Assembly (NCBI GenBank): GCA_964618895.1 | Contig: CAZUDO010000041.1 | Location: forward strand, 62,001 to 126,000 | Direction of reading: 5' to 3' | Length of the DNA stretch: 64,000 nt | DNA from: CAZUDO01 sp964618895 | Lineage (GTDB): Bacteria; Desulfobacterota; Binatia; DP-6 | Shown here: in pieces, positions 53,373-61,717 of the stretch | Layout of the letters: every line of letters begins with the position of its first letter | Position numbering within the stretch: the first letter of the stretch is position 1 | Notes under the pieces: generated by a model | What the model saw: the letters and a program-made list of their open reading frames with translations, nothing else | Databases searched by the model: none | Told to the model about the DNA's origin: nothing | Made by a program: the position numbers and the translations under genes

Positions 53373-54487
53373 CGGGCGAGGAAGAGCGTGAAGGGCCGGC
53401 GCTCGACACGGTGTCGGGGCGTGAACGCGAGCAGCGCCTCGCAGCCTGTGCCGGCGAGCGTGCGCTCGACCGCGGCCCGGCCGGCGGGCGGGAGACGGTG
53501 GTACTCGCCCAGCACGCGCTGCACCATCCAGAGGGTGTAGGGCGTGGTGAGGCGCTCGAAGGCGACGCCACGGAGCGTGGTCGGATGCGTGCCGACGACG
53601 CGGGGGAGCTCGTCAGTGGGGCTCGGGTTGGCGTCGGCCCAGTCTTCGAAAGCACGCACGCTGTTCAGGATGAGCGGCAGCGCGTCGGCGCCGATGCGGT
53701 CGAGCAGCGGGTGGAGGGTGGGGGCGAGCGCATCGTCCGGCAACCACTCGCCGGTGGCGTCCGGATCCGGATGGTTTACGCGCTCGATCCAGTGACACAC
53801 GCCCGGCGCCCGTGCCCGCAGCAGGCGGCCGGGGACGGCGTCGAGATAGAGGTGCGGGTAGAGCGGGCCGATGAGGCCGTAGTCGGCCAGCGACGGCCGC
53901 GCGCCCAGCAGATAGGGATGCGTTGCGACGTGCGCCTCGAGCAGGTCGAGCAGCTCTTCGGTGTGCGCTTCGATGGCCGGGGCGGTCTCCGGCTGCACCC
54001 CGATCAGGCCGGCGAACATCTTGACGGCGTCGGCGAAGCGACTGGTCTGCGACCGGTTGCCGTTGGAGGCCGCGAAGTCGGCGCGCGCCTTGGCCTCGCT
54101 CTCCGGAAAGCTCCAGCGGTAGTGGAGGCCCGGGAGCATCATGAACTCGTCGGCATAGAGCTCGATCAGGTAGGCGACGACGCGCTGCACGGGCGTCGTG
54201 GGGAAGAGGGGCGGGTCGGGGAAACGGGCCTCGAGCGCGTCCAGGATGTCGCTCGAGTCCTGCCAGGTCTCGTCCTCGGGCGTGATCACGACCGGGATCA
54301 TGGCGAGGCCGGTGCGCGGGCGCAGCACATGGCGGTAGACCGCCGGAGTGGGCAGGAGTTCGACGAACGGCACCCGCTTGTAGCGGAACGCCGGCCGTAC
54401 CTTGCCGGAGAAGTACGACACCTCGGCGGCGTAGAGCCGGAAGTACGTGTCGCGGTCGACGGAGCGCATGGGGGTGGCATCCTTCAT
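53369..54487 (-). CDS. glutathione S-transferase family protein (long form)
   Basis: 372 aa. Thioredoxin-like N-domain (YFRLYAAEVSYFSGKVRPAFRYKRVPFVELL, VPVVITPEDETWQDSSDILDALE) with serine-type contacts, and an all-alpha C-domain (LLGARPSLADYGLIGPLYPHLYLD) with the N-capping box. About 120 additional C-terminal residues, longer than usual GSTs, hold no known motif. ATG 54487, or 54469 at MRSVDRD. Its stop codon overlaps the start of the cycloisomerase-like gene, hinting at joint function on a lipophilic substrate. Confidence 0.8.
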   Translation of the reverse strand: MKDATPMRSVDRDTYFRLYAAEVSYFSGKVRPAFRYKRVPFVELLPTPAVYRHVLRPRTGLAMIPVVITPEDETWQDSSDILDALEARFPDPPLFPTTPVQRVVAYLIELYADEFMMLPGLHYRWSFPESEAKARADFAASNGNRSQTSRFADAVKMFAGLIGVQPETAPAIEAHTEELLDLLEAHVATHPYLLGARPSLADYGLIGPLYPHLYLDAVPGRLLRARAPGVCHWIERVNHPDPDATGEWLPDDALAPTLHPLLDRIGADALPLILNSVRAFEDWADANPSPTDELPRVVGTHPTTLRGVAFERLTTPYTLWMVQRVLGEYHRLPPAGRAAVERTLAGTGCEALLAFTPRHRVERRPFTLFLAR

Positions 54488-54531
54488 AGCCGCCGGGGGC
54501 TGTCAACGCGCGGTCGAGCGGAGCGCGGTGG

Positions 54532-55695
54532 TCACGCGACCCGCTCGTGGGTGCCGGGATCGGCGCCCAGAACCAGCGCGGCGAGCACGTGCGCCAGGGC
54601 GGCGAGGCGGCGCCCGGCCCGCCCTTCCGTCCACGGCGGCGGTGGCGGCGTGGACGCGAGCAGGGCGGCGGCGTGCTCGATGCCGCCCGCCTTTCGGCCA
54701 AGCCGGCAGTTTGTCGTCGAGCGCAGGTTCAGGGCGGCGCGTTCGGGCTCGCCCTCGGCCCGCAGCAGGCCGAAAACGTAGTGCCCCCACGCGCACAGGA
54801 GATCGTCGGGCCGCAGGAATGCCCGCCAGCGGGCCAGCGCGGTGGCGACGGGCTCGCCGTGCACGATCCGGTCGGCGGGGAGTTCGAGGTGTGCCGGCGC
54901 CGACGGGGCGAGCGGCCGGCGCGGGGCGATCACGGCGACGAAGCGCTCGCCGGTGTGCGGTCGCAGGGCCACGAGATGGATCAGCTCCGCCGGCGTGTCG
55001 AGGCGGGCGCGGCGCGAATGGGTGTTGGCTTCGCCGTAGACGACGAGTAGCTCGGCGCGCCGGGTGACCAGCTCCGGGGTGACCGGCCGGGCGGCGATTC
55101 GCCGGCGGGTGTGTCGGTAGGGCTGCGCGTGCCGGGCCGCGCCGGCGAGTTGGGTCGTGACCAGACGGTCGAAGGCGTGCAGCACGGGGGCGAAACGTTC
55201 TCCGGTGCCCTCGCGTTCGGCGAGCAGGGCGACGACCGCCTCCACCGTCGACAGGCAGTGCGGCGCCGGCGCGCGGCGGATGCGATAGCGGCTGGGGCTC
55301 GACGGATCGAGCGCGATGCGCGGCAGCCGGGCGAGGAACGGATTGCGGCCGACCAGCTTGCGCGCCTCGGACCAGGTGCCGTCCGGGACGAGTAGGGTGT
55401 CCACCTCGCCGAGCCGAACCGCGGGCATGCCGGACGACCCTGGGAAGAGGACGGCGGTGCGACCGCTGGTGTCGGCAGCGAGCGCCTGTACGCGCGCGTT
55501 GTCGTCGAAGGTGACGCCCACGTGCAGCTCCGAGTTCGGGAGCGCCAGGTGCGCCAGGCGGGCTGTCCCGATGGCGCGGCGGCGCTCGCGCGGATGCTGC
55601 AGGAAGACGATGCGGATGGGGGTGGGGACCGGCGCGGTGGCGCAGTAGCAGGCGGCCGACGGACGGTGGCACCGCGGACACCGGGGCCGCGCCAT
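54532..55695 (-). CDS. DTW-domain tRNA-uridine aminocarboxypropyltransferase with an extra C-terminal domain
   Basis: 387 aa. N-terminal zinc-ribbon-like PRCPRCHRPSAACYC, then the SPOUT-like DTW core IRIVFLQHPRERRRAIGTARLAHL, TLLVPDGTWSEARKLVGRNPFL (the D-x-T-W signature) and SRYRIRRAPAPHCLSTVEA. DTW proteins (TapT) add 3-amino-3-carboxypropyl to uridine in tRNA. Residues ~215-320 form a further alpha/beta region (LLVVYGEANTHSRR, ELIHLVALRPHTGERFVAVI, LLCAWGHYVFGLL) that echoes a DEDD exonuclease fold without its acidic residues. ATG 55695 overlaps the stop of a short upstream remnant. Confidence 0.82.
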   Translation of the reverse strand: MARPRCPRCHRPSAACYCATAPVPTPIRIVFLQHPRERRRAIGTARLAHLALPNSELHVGVTFDDNARVQALAADTSGRTAVLFPGSSGMPAVRLGEVDTLLVPDGTWSEARKLVGRNPFLARLPRIALDPSSPSRYRIRRAPAPHCLSTVEAVVALLAEREGTGERFAPVLHAFDRLVTTQLAGAARHAQPYRHTRRRIAARPVTPELVTRRAELLVVYGEANTHSRRARLDTPAELIHLVALRPHTGERFVAVIAPRRPLAPSAPAHLELPADRIVHGEPVATALARWRAFLRPDDLLCAWGHYVFGLLRAEGEPERAALNLRSTTNCRLGRKAGGIEHAAALLASTPPPPPWTEGRAGRRLAALAHVLAALVLGADPGTHERVA

Positions 55696-55760
55696 CAGTT
55701 CACGTAGCCGAGCGCGCGTAGCTGCTCACGCAGGGCGGGCTCGGAGATGTCATGACGCGG
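55695..55760 (-). pseudogene. possible C-terminal remnant of a sulfatase/phosphodiesterase-like gene
   Basis: A frame without a start reads RDPRHDISEPALREQLRALG then YVN, with the TGA overlapping the DTW ATG (TGATG). LR(A/S)LGY(V/L) is the usual end of sulfatase-family proteins. Only about 20 codons survive, squeezed between rnhA and the DTW gene, so the call is tentative. Confidence 0.3.
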
Positions 55761-55761
55761 G

Positions 55762-56505
55762 TCACGATTCCTCGGGCGAGACGCCCCACGCCAGCAGGAT
55801 GGTGGCCTCGTCCTCCGCGCTCGCGGCCTTCCTGAAGCGCGCGCCCGAGCGCCCCTTCACGCGCCGCTCGCACTCGGCCCAGGTGGCGTGACGGACGAGC
55901 TGCCCGTCGACCAGGCTCAGATACGAGAACGCCGCCTTCGGCTTCGCCGCGCCGCCCGGGCGGGGTTCGGGCAGGTGCGTGTCGGCGGGCACGTCGAGCA
56001 CCGCGATCGGATAGCGGAGCAAGGGGCCGTGGTAGAGGGGGACGGGCCGGCCGGTCGCGTGTCCGTCGGCGATGGCGTCGACGCGCTCGTTGCCGGGGAC
56101 GCCGGTGTGGCCGCGCACGTAGTGCCAGGAGATGGCGCCGGCCCGGCCGCGCGTGGCGACCAGGGCGGCGAGCGCCTCCCACTGCGCGCGGTTCAGCACC
56201 GGCGTTCCCGTGGCCGTCTTCCAGTCGCGGCGTCGCCAGCCGCGCAGCCACTGCGTGATGCCACGGATGACGTAGGTGGAGTCGGTGTAGAGGGCGACCC
56301 GGCCGGGTCGCTCGCGCAGGTGGCCGAGCGCCTCGATCACCCCGGCCAGCTCCATCCGGTTGTTGGTCGTGTGGGCGCTTCCGCCGCCGAGTTCGGTGAC
56401 CTCGCCGTTCGGGGTGACGGTGACGGCGCCCCAGCCCCCGGGGCCGGGATTGCCCTTCGCCGCCCCGTCGGCGAACACGACGATCGGTTGTTCGGCGGCG
56501 CGCAT
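55762..56505 (-). CDS. rnhA: ribonuclease HI with C-terminal viroplasmin-like domain
   Basis: 247 aa from ATG 56505. RNase H core: D13 in VVFADGAAKGNPGPGGWGA, E52 in NNRMELAGVIEAL, D75 in LYTDSTYVIRGI, and HYVRGHTGVPGNERVDAIAD for the histidine and last aspartate. It cleaves RNA in RNA-DNA hybrids. Residues ~195-240 (FSYLSLVDGQLVRHATWAECERRVKG) resemble the viroplasmin/caulimovirus RNA-binding module, normally N-terminal in eukaryotic-type RNase HI but C-terminal in some bacterial forms. A linker (~150-195) joins them. Confidence 0.92.
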   Translation of the reverse strand: MRAAEQPIVVFADGAAKGNPGPGGWGAVTVTPNGEVTELGGGSAHTTNNRMELAGVIEALGHLRERPGRVALYTDSTYVIRGITQWLRGWRRRDWKTATGTPVLNRAQWEALAALVATRGRAGAISWHYVRGHTGVPGNERVDAIADGHATGRPVPLYHGPLLRYPIAVLDVPADTHLPEPRPGGAAKPKAAFSYLSLVDGQLVRHATWAECERRVKGRSGARFRKAASAEDEATILLAWGVSPEES

Positions 56506-56629
56506 CTCCGGTAGGCGTTTGGTCCGTTGCCGCGGACAGTGCAAGGGCAACAGCGCACGCCTCTGCCGCCGGGCTCCGCACGGCGGACGCGATTGTCGGG
56601 AGAGGCCCGCCTGCGCGATCCTGGGGGTC

Positions 56630-57277
56630 ATGGACACCCCCTCCCGCCGCTCCCTGCTTCGTACTGCTGCCGCCGGTGTCGCCGCCGTCGTCGGGATCGC
56701 GCTCCGACCCCGCACCGCGCGTGCGGCCGACGGGGACGCCGTCGTCCTCGGCCAGGAGAACACCGCCAACAACGCCACCGTCATCCAGTCGGCGTCGGGC
56801 GGGCCCGCCCTCAAGGGCATTTCCAGCACCGACGACGGCGCGCTGGTGGGCGAGAGCACGGCCTCCGACGGCTACGGCGTGCGCGCGAGCGGGCCGTACA
56901 TCGGCCTCAACGCCCTCGGCGGACAGATCGCGGTGTACGCCGTCAGCGACGCCGGCAAAGGCGTGCATGCGCTCACCTACGACGGCGTTGCGATTTCGGC
57001 CGCCACGGCGGTCGATGCGGGCACCGCCCTCCAGGTCGACGGCCGCGCCGCCTTCAAGTGGAGCGGCCGGGCCGTCGTGCCGGCGGGAGCGCGCAGCGTG
57101 ACTGTGACCGGCGTGCCCCTGACGGCCGAGAGCCTGGTGCTGGCGACGCTGCAGCAGCGGCGCGACGACACGCACGTCGAGGCCGCCGTGCCCGACCCCG
57201 TCGGCGCGCGCTTCACCGTGTCCCTCAACCGCCGGACCTCGCGCAACCTGACCATCGCCTGGTTCGTGATCAACTAG
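56630..57277 (+). CDS. Tat-exported protein of unknown function
   Basis: 215 aa from ATG 56630. The twin-arginine signal is SRRSLLRTAAAGVAAVVGIAL, with cleavage likely after ARA (residue ~33). The mature part is Gly/Ala/Ser/Val-rich beta sequence (NTANNATVIQSASGGPALKG, YGVRASGPYIGLNALGG) of the type found in phage-tail-spike-like and beta-helical surface proteins. The C-terminus (TVTGVPLTAESLVLATLQQ, RFTVSLNRRTSRNLTIAWFVIN) is conserved among such secreted proteins. Folding before export fits Tat use. Function unknown. Confidence 0.7.
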   Translation: MDTPSRRSLLRTAAAGVAAVVGIALRPRTARAADGDAVVLGQENTANNATVIQSASGGPALKGISSTDDGALVGESTASDGYGVRASGPYIGLNALGGQIAVYAVSDAGKGVHALTYDGVAISAATAVDAGTALQVDGRAAFKWSGRAVVPAGARSVTVTGVPLTAESLVLATLQQRRDDTHVEAAVPDPVGARFTVSLNRRTSRNLTIAWFVIN

Positions 57278-57331
57278 CCCAGTTAAGCTGTTTCGCCCCC
57301 CTGCGCGCGGTGCTACGAGCGCCCGGGGACG

Positions 57332-58144
57332 ATGCAGGACGCGGCCACCATTCGCGCTGCCGAGCGCCGCGCGGCCATGCTCCGCCGGCACATCGTGTCG
57401 GTGGCGGCGGCGCAGACCTGTCATCTGGGCGGGGCGATGTCGTGCGCCGATCTGCTGGCGGCGCTCTTCTTCCACTGGCTGCGCACGGGAGAACGCGGCA
57501 CGCCGCGCGACCACTTCCTGCTCAGCAAAGGCCACGCCGTGCACGCCCTGCACGCGGTGCTGGTCGAGCTGGGCATGGTCGAGGCGGCCGAGCTGCCGCT
57601 GACCGGCACGCTCGGGAGCCGGCTCGCCGGTCATCCCACGCGCAAGACCCCGGGCGTCGAGTTCGCCACCGGCTCGCTCGGCCACGCGCTCTCGGTCGGT
57701 ATCGGTATGGCGCTGGCGGAGCAGCGCCGGCGGTCGGGGGCACGCACCGTCGTGCTGCTGGGGGATGGCGAGCTGCAGGAGGGCACGGTGTGGGAGGCGG
57801 CCCTGTGCGCGCCGCGCTTCGGGCTCGAGTCGCTGCTGGCCATCGTCGACTACAACCGCTTCCAGGCCGGCGGCGCCATCGACGATATCCTCCCGCTGGA
57901 GCCGCTGGTGGACAAGTGGCGCGCGTTTCGCTGGAACGTACGCGAGGTCGACGGCCACGACATGCGCGCCATCCTGGCGGTCCTGGCCACCGTCCCGGCG
58001 CGCCAGGGGCCGAGCGTGCTCATCGCCCACACCGTCAAGGGCAAGGGCGTGCCCGGGGTCGAAGGGACGGCGCGGGCGCATTACACCAGCTTGGGCGAGG
58101 ACGAGGTGCGCCGCACGCTGGCGGCGCTGGACGGTGCGGCATGA
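57332..58144 (+). CDS. transketolase N-terminal (TPP-binding) subunit
   Basis: 270 aa. HLGGAMSCADLLAALFFHWLR, DHFLLSKGHAVHALHAVLVELG, FATGSLGHALSVGIGMALAEQ, and the TPP-Mg motif GDGELQEGTVWEAALCAPRFGLESLLAIVDYNRFQ. It is the first half of a split transketolase, which moves two-carbon ketol units between sugar phosphates; split pairs also occur in dedicated pathways (for example amino-sugar or secondary metabolism). Its stop overlaps the start of the second subunit (ATGA). Confidence 0.92.
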   Translation: MQDAATIRAAERRAAMLRRHIVSVAAAQTCHLGGAMSCADLLAALFFHWLRTGERGTPRDHFLLSKGHAVHALHAVLVELGMVEAAELPLTGTLGSRLAGHPTRKTPGVEFATGSLGHALSVGIGMALAEQRRRSGARTVVLLGDGELQEGTVWEAALCAPRFGLESLLAIVDYNRFQAGGAIDDILPLEPLVDKWRAFRWNVREVDGHDMRAILAVLATVPARQGPSVLIAHTVKGKGVPGVEGTARAHYTSLGEDEVRRTLAALDGAA

Positions 58145-59058
58145 GTGGGTACTTCGCAGCCATGTCGGCGGCCGAGTCGCTGGGCTCCCTGGTCGACGCG
58201 TACCCGGAGCTGGTACTCCTCACCCAGGACTTCGGCCCCATCCGGTCCTTCACCGCCCGCTTCCCCGACCGGCACTTCGACCTCGGTATCAGCGAGGCGA
58301 ACCTGGTCGGCGTGGCCGCCGGCCTGGCGCACGCCGGCATGCGGCCGTTCGTGCTCGCCATGGCGCCCTTCCTCTCCATGCGCGGCTTCGAGCAGGTGCG
58401 CGACGACTGCGCCTACAACCGCTGCGCGGTGACGTTCCTGGCGCCGTTCGCCGGGCTCGAGGCCGGGCCGTGGGGCGCGACCCATCACGCGCTGGAGGAC
58501 CTGGCCCTCATGCGCACAGTGCCGGGCATGACCGTGCTCTCGCCCGCCGACCCCGCCGAGGGGCTGCGCGCCGTGCGCGCGGCGGCCACCCTCGACGGGC
58601 CGGTGTACGTCCGCTTCGGCTTTCTGTCGCCGATCGACGGCTACGAGGAGGAGTTCACCCTCGGCCGCGCGGTGACGATGCGGGAGGGAGGCGATCTCAC
58701 GCTGGTGGCGACCGGCGCCTGCGTCGGTACGGCGCTGGCCGTGCACGACGCGCTCGCCCGCGACGGCATCGGGGCGCGCGTCCTGAACGTGCACACGGTG
58801 AAACCGCTGGACGTCGATGCCGTCGCGCGGGCGGCGCGGGAGACCGGCCGCCTGGTCACGATCGAGGAGCACTCGATCGTCGGCGGGCTTGGCGGTGCCG
58901 TGGCCGAGGTGCTGGCCGAGCTGGGCACCGGCCGGCTGCGCCGCGTGGGCGTGCGCGACGTGTTCGCGACCGAGATCGCGTCCTATCCCGACCTGCTCCG
59001 CATCCACGGGCTGGATGCCGCCGGAGTGGAGACGGCGGCGCGCGCGCTCCTTGCCTGA
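58141..59058 (+). CDS. transketolase C-terminal subunit
   Basis: 305 aa. Pyrimidine-binding domain: VLLTQDFGPIRSFTARFPDRHFDLGISEANLVGVAAGLAHAGMRPFVLAMAPFLSMRGFEQVRDDCAYN, with the conserved catalytic glutamate in ISEANL. The C-domain has GDLTLVATGACVGTALAVHDAL and TIEEHSIVGGLGGAVAEVLAE. Works with the upstream subunit as a heterotetramer. This two-gene form is usual in archaea and several deltaproteobacteria. A SAM methyltransferase follows 86 bp later. Confidence 0.93.
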   Translation: MSGYFAAMSAAESLGSLVDAYPELVLLTQDFGPIRSFTARFPDRHFDLGISEANLVGVAAGLAHAGMRPFVLAMAPFLSMRGFEQVRDDCAYNRCAVTFLAPFAGLEAGPWGATHHALEDLALMRTVPGMTVLSPADPAEGLRAVRAAATLDGPVYVRFGFLSPIDGYEEEFTLGRAVTMREGGDLTLVATGACVGTALAVHDALARDGIGARVLNVHTVKPLDVDAVARAARETGRLVTIEEHSIVGGLGGAVAEVLAELGTGRLRRVGVRDVFATEIASYPDLLRIHGLDAAGVETAARALLA

Positions 59059-59144
59059 GGGGGCTTGCCGCCCTTCACCGGAGGGGCCAGACTGCCCGCA
59101 TGCCGGACACCAGTCTCCGCGTTCCCGGTCGGTGACGGGCGCGC

Positions 59145-59789
59145 ATGGACGGGACGCTTGCCAAGGCCGAGGTCGCCGCGGTCTACACGGGCAAGGCGCC
59201 GTTCTACGATCTCTTCGCGACGCTCACCGAGGGCAACGCCCGGCGCCGGGCGCTGGCGCTGGCGGCCGTGCGCGACGGCGAGACGGTGCTCGAGGTGGCG
59301 GTTGGCACCGGGCTCCTGTTCACCGAGCTGCTGCGCCAGAATCCGCACGGCCGCACCGAGGGCATCGACCTGACGGAAGCGATGCTCGAGCGGGCACGGG
59401 CCAAGGCCGAACGCTCGGGTGCGACCAACTGGCGGCTGCGTCTGGGCGACGCCTACCGGCTCGATTGTGCCGACGCCAGCGTCGACGTGGCCCTCAACAG
59501 CTACATGTTCGACCTGTTGCCCGAGCGCGACTTCCCCGTCGTGCTGGGCCAGTTCTATCGTGTCCTGCGTCCCGGCGGGCGGCTGGTGCTGGTGAACCTG
59601 GCACGCGGCACGCACTGGGGGTACCGACTGTGGGAGTGGGTGTATCACCGACGCCCGAGCCTCGTCGGCGGCTGCCGGGGCGTGGCGCTGGTCGAGCCGG
59701 TGCGCCGGGCGGGGTTCCGGGTCGAAGTCGTGGAGCAGGTGCGGCAGCTCGGGTTCGGGTCGGAAGTGCTCCTGGCCGTGCGAGCCTGA
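59145..59789 (+). CDS. class I SAM-dependent methyltransferase
   Basis: 214 aa. VYTGKAPFYDLFATLTEGNARRRAL, motif I VLEVAVGTGLLFTELL, motif II EGIDLTEAMLERARAKAE, LNSYMFDLLPERDF, VLRPGGRLVLVNLAR. UbiE/COQ5-like, but the substrate is not recognisable; relatives include arsenic- and quinone-type methyltransferases. Its stop overlaps the start region of the DCC-family gene, suggesting coupling. Confidence 0.85.
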   Translation: MDGTLAKAEVAAVYTGKAPFYDLFATLTEGNARRRALALAAVRDGETVLEVAVGTGLLFTELLRQNPHGRTEGIDLTEAMLERARAKAERSGATNWRLRLGDAYRLDCADASVDVALNSYMFDLLPERDFPVVLGQFYRVLRPGGRLVLVNLARGTHWGYRLWEWVYHRRPSLVGGCRGVALVEPVRRAGFRVEVVEQVRQLGFGSEVLLAVRA

Positions 59790-60211
59790 GGCGGTGCGTC
59801 ACGGACATCATCCTGTACGACGGCGTGTGCGGGCTGTGTAACCGGTTCAACCGGTTGGTGCTCCGGCGCGACGCCGAGCGGCGGTTCCAGTTCGCGTCGC
59901 TGCAGAGCGCCTTCGCGCGCACCGCGCTCGCGCGCCATGGCCGGGAGGCGCGCGACCTCGACACGCTGTACGTGCTGGTCGAGGCGGGGACGGCGGGGGA
60001 GCGGCTGTTCGACCGGTCGGACGCGGTGCTCTACGTCCTCCGCCGGCTGCGGGGACTCGGGTGGCTGGCGACGGTGGGGGGGCTCCTCCCGTCCCGCGTG
60101 CGGGATGCCGCATATGGCGTCGTCGTCCGCAACCGCTATCGGCTGTTCGGGCGCTACGACGCGTGCCCGCTGCCGCCCGCGGAGGAACGCGCGCGGTTCA
60201 TCGAAGTGTGA
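59786..60211 (+). CDS. DCC-family thiol-disulfide oxidoreductase (DUF393)
   Basis: 141 aa. ILYDGVCGLCNRFNRLVLRRD contains the DCC motif (D-G-x-C-x-x-C), followed by FQFASLQSAFARTAL and DTLYVLVEAG with the DxLYV strand. These small thioredoxin-like proteins are thought to handle disulfides. No standard start exists in frame: CTG 59786 (overlapping the methyltransferase TGA as CTGA) or GTC 59798 are the best candidates. The 3' end overlaps the convergent SLC13 gene by 14 bp. Confidence 0.8.
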   Translation: MRRCVTDIILYDGVCGLCNRFNRLVLRRDAERRFQFASLQSAFARTALARHGREARDLDTLYVLVEAGTAGERLFDRSDAVLYVLRRLRGLGWLATVGGLLPSRVRDAAYGVVVRNRYRLFGRYDACPLPPAEERARFIEV

Positions 60212-61664
60212 CGAGCGTGATCCCGAGCGCCGGCCACACGTAGTGGGCGACCAGGTTGAAGGTCACCCACGACGCGACCGCCAGGATGGCGCCGGGGAGC
60301 ATCATGTCGCGCACCGAGAGATAGCCCGACGAATACGCGATCGCGTTCGACGGCGTGCCGATGGGGAGCGTGAAGCCGAGCCCGGCCGGCACCGCCACCA
60401 CCAGCGCCATCACGCGCGCGTCCATCAGGAACTGCTGGCACATGCCGAGCGTGACCGGCATGAGGAGCGCCACCACCGCGGAGTTGCTCATTAGCTCGGT
60501 CAGGATGATGGAGATCCCGGAGATGATCCAGGTGGCGGTCGAGGCGTCGGCGGCCCAGCGGCCGATGGTGTGCTGCGACATCCAGGTGCCGGCCCCCGAT
60601 TGGTTGACGACCGAGCCCAAGACGATCGCGCCCCCGTACATGAGCAGGATTCCCCAGTTCACGTAGGCTTCCACGTCGGACCACTTGACCAGGCCGAGGA
60701 CGAAGAGCGCCACCGTGGCCGCCAGCGCCACCGACGCCAGGCCGAACTCCTCCCCCCCCACGACCCAGCCGGCCAGGGTGCACAGCATCACCGCCGAGAT
60801 CGCCTTCTCGCGCGAGCTCATGCGGCCGAGGGCGAGTGTCCGGGCGGCGATCAGGTCGTCGGCCTCGCGGATGCTCTTCACGTCGATGGGGAAGAACCAG
60901 ACGATCACGATCCAGCCGACCACCAGCAGCACGGCCACGATCGGCAGGTTGGCCAGCGCCCACTCGAGGAAGGTGAAGCTCTTGCCCGACGCCTCGCGCG
61001 CCATGCCGAGCGCGAGCGGCGCGCGGGCGCCGCCGAGCAGCGTGGCGATGCCGCCGATGGTCGTACCCCAGGCCATGGCCAGGAAGAGCGCGCGGGCGTA
61101 ATTGCTGCGCTGCTTGGGGAGGCGCAGCACCTGGACGATCTCGACGATGATGGGGAAGTTCATCGCCGCGACTGCGTGTTCCGACATGAAGAACGACATG
61201 AACGCGTTCAGCAGGTAGATGCTGAGGAGCAGCGTCCGCGGGCTGTGCCCGAAGCGGTGCAGGATGGCGAGCGCCAGGCGGGTCGAGAGCCGGGACTTCA
61301 TGAGCGCGGCGGCCAGGATGAAGACGCCGAGGATGAAGAACACCGCCTCGTTCCCGAACAGGCCGTACACCTTGCCCGAGGGCAGCACGCCGGCCCACGG
61401 CAAGAGGACCAGCGCCAGCAGGCTGGTGATCATGAGCGGCAGCGCGCCCGAGACCCAGAGGATGAGGCACACCACAAACACCGCCATCGCCCGAAGCCCG
61501 GGTTCGGTGAGTCCCTCCGGCGGCTGGCGGGTGGCGATGAACCAGAACAGCAGCGCGGTCCCGGCCAGGATGCCGGGGTTCAGCAGACGTTCCAGCAGGA
61601 TACGGGACAGGGGCCGGGTGTCGATCACCACGTCCCGCGCGGCGGCGTTCTTGGCGACGCTCAT
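60198..61664 (-). CDS. SLC13/DASS family divalent anion:Na+ symporter
   Basis: 488 aa, about 11-12 hydrophobic helices. LILWVSGALPLMITSLLALVLLP, FFILGVFILAAALMKSRLSTRLALAIL and VAVPAGLGFTLPIGTPSNAIAYSSGYLS are DASS signatures. The second SNT-like motif is GTPSNAI. The first, at MSFFMSEHAVAAM, has lost SNTA, so sodium/substrate coordination may differ. Imports di- or tricarboxylates, sulfate or related anions. 53 bp downstream of the HpnN-like gene, same strand. Confidence 0.88.
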   Translation of the reverse strand: MSVAKNAAARDVVIDTRPLSRILLERLLNPGILAGTALLFWFIATRQPPEGLTEPGLRAMAVFVVCLILWVSGALPLMITSLLALVLLPWAGVLPSGKVYGLFGNEAVFFILGVFILAAALMKSRLSTRLALAILHRFGHSPRTLLLSIYLLNAFMSFFMSEHAVAAMNFPIIVEIVQVLRLPKQRSNYARALFLAMAWGTTIGGIATLLGGARAPLALGMAREASGKSFTFLEWALANLPIVAVLLVVGWIVIVWFFPIDVKSIREADDLIAARTLALGRMSSREKAISAVMLCTLAGWVVGGEEFGLASVALAATVALFVLGLVKWSDVEAYVNWGILLMYGGAIVLGSVVNQSGAGTWMSQHTIGRWAADASTATWIISGISIILTELMSNSAVVALLMPVTLGMCQQFLMDARVMALVVAVPAGLGFTLPIGTPSNAIAYSSGYLSVRDMMLPGAILAVASWVTFNLVAHYVWPALGITLVTLR

Positions 61665-61717
61665 GTCTGTGCCGGGTGCCGCACGGCGCGCATGTCATCA
61701 TCCGGCGACACGGAGAG

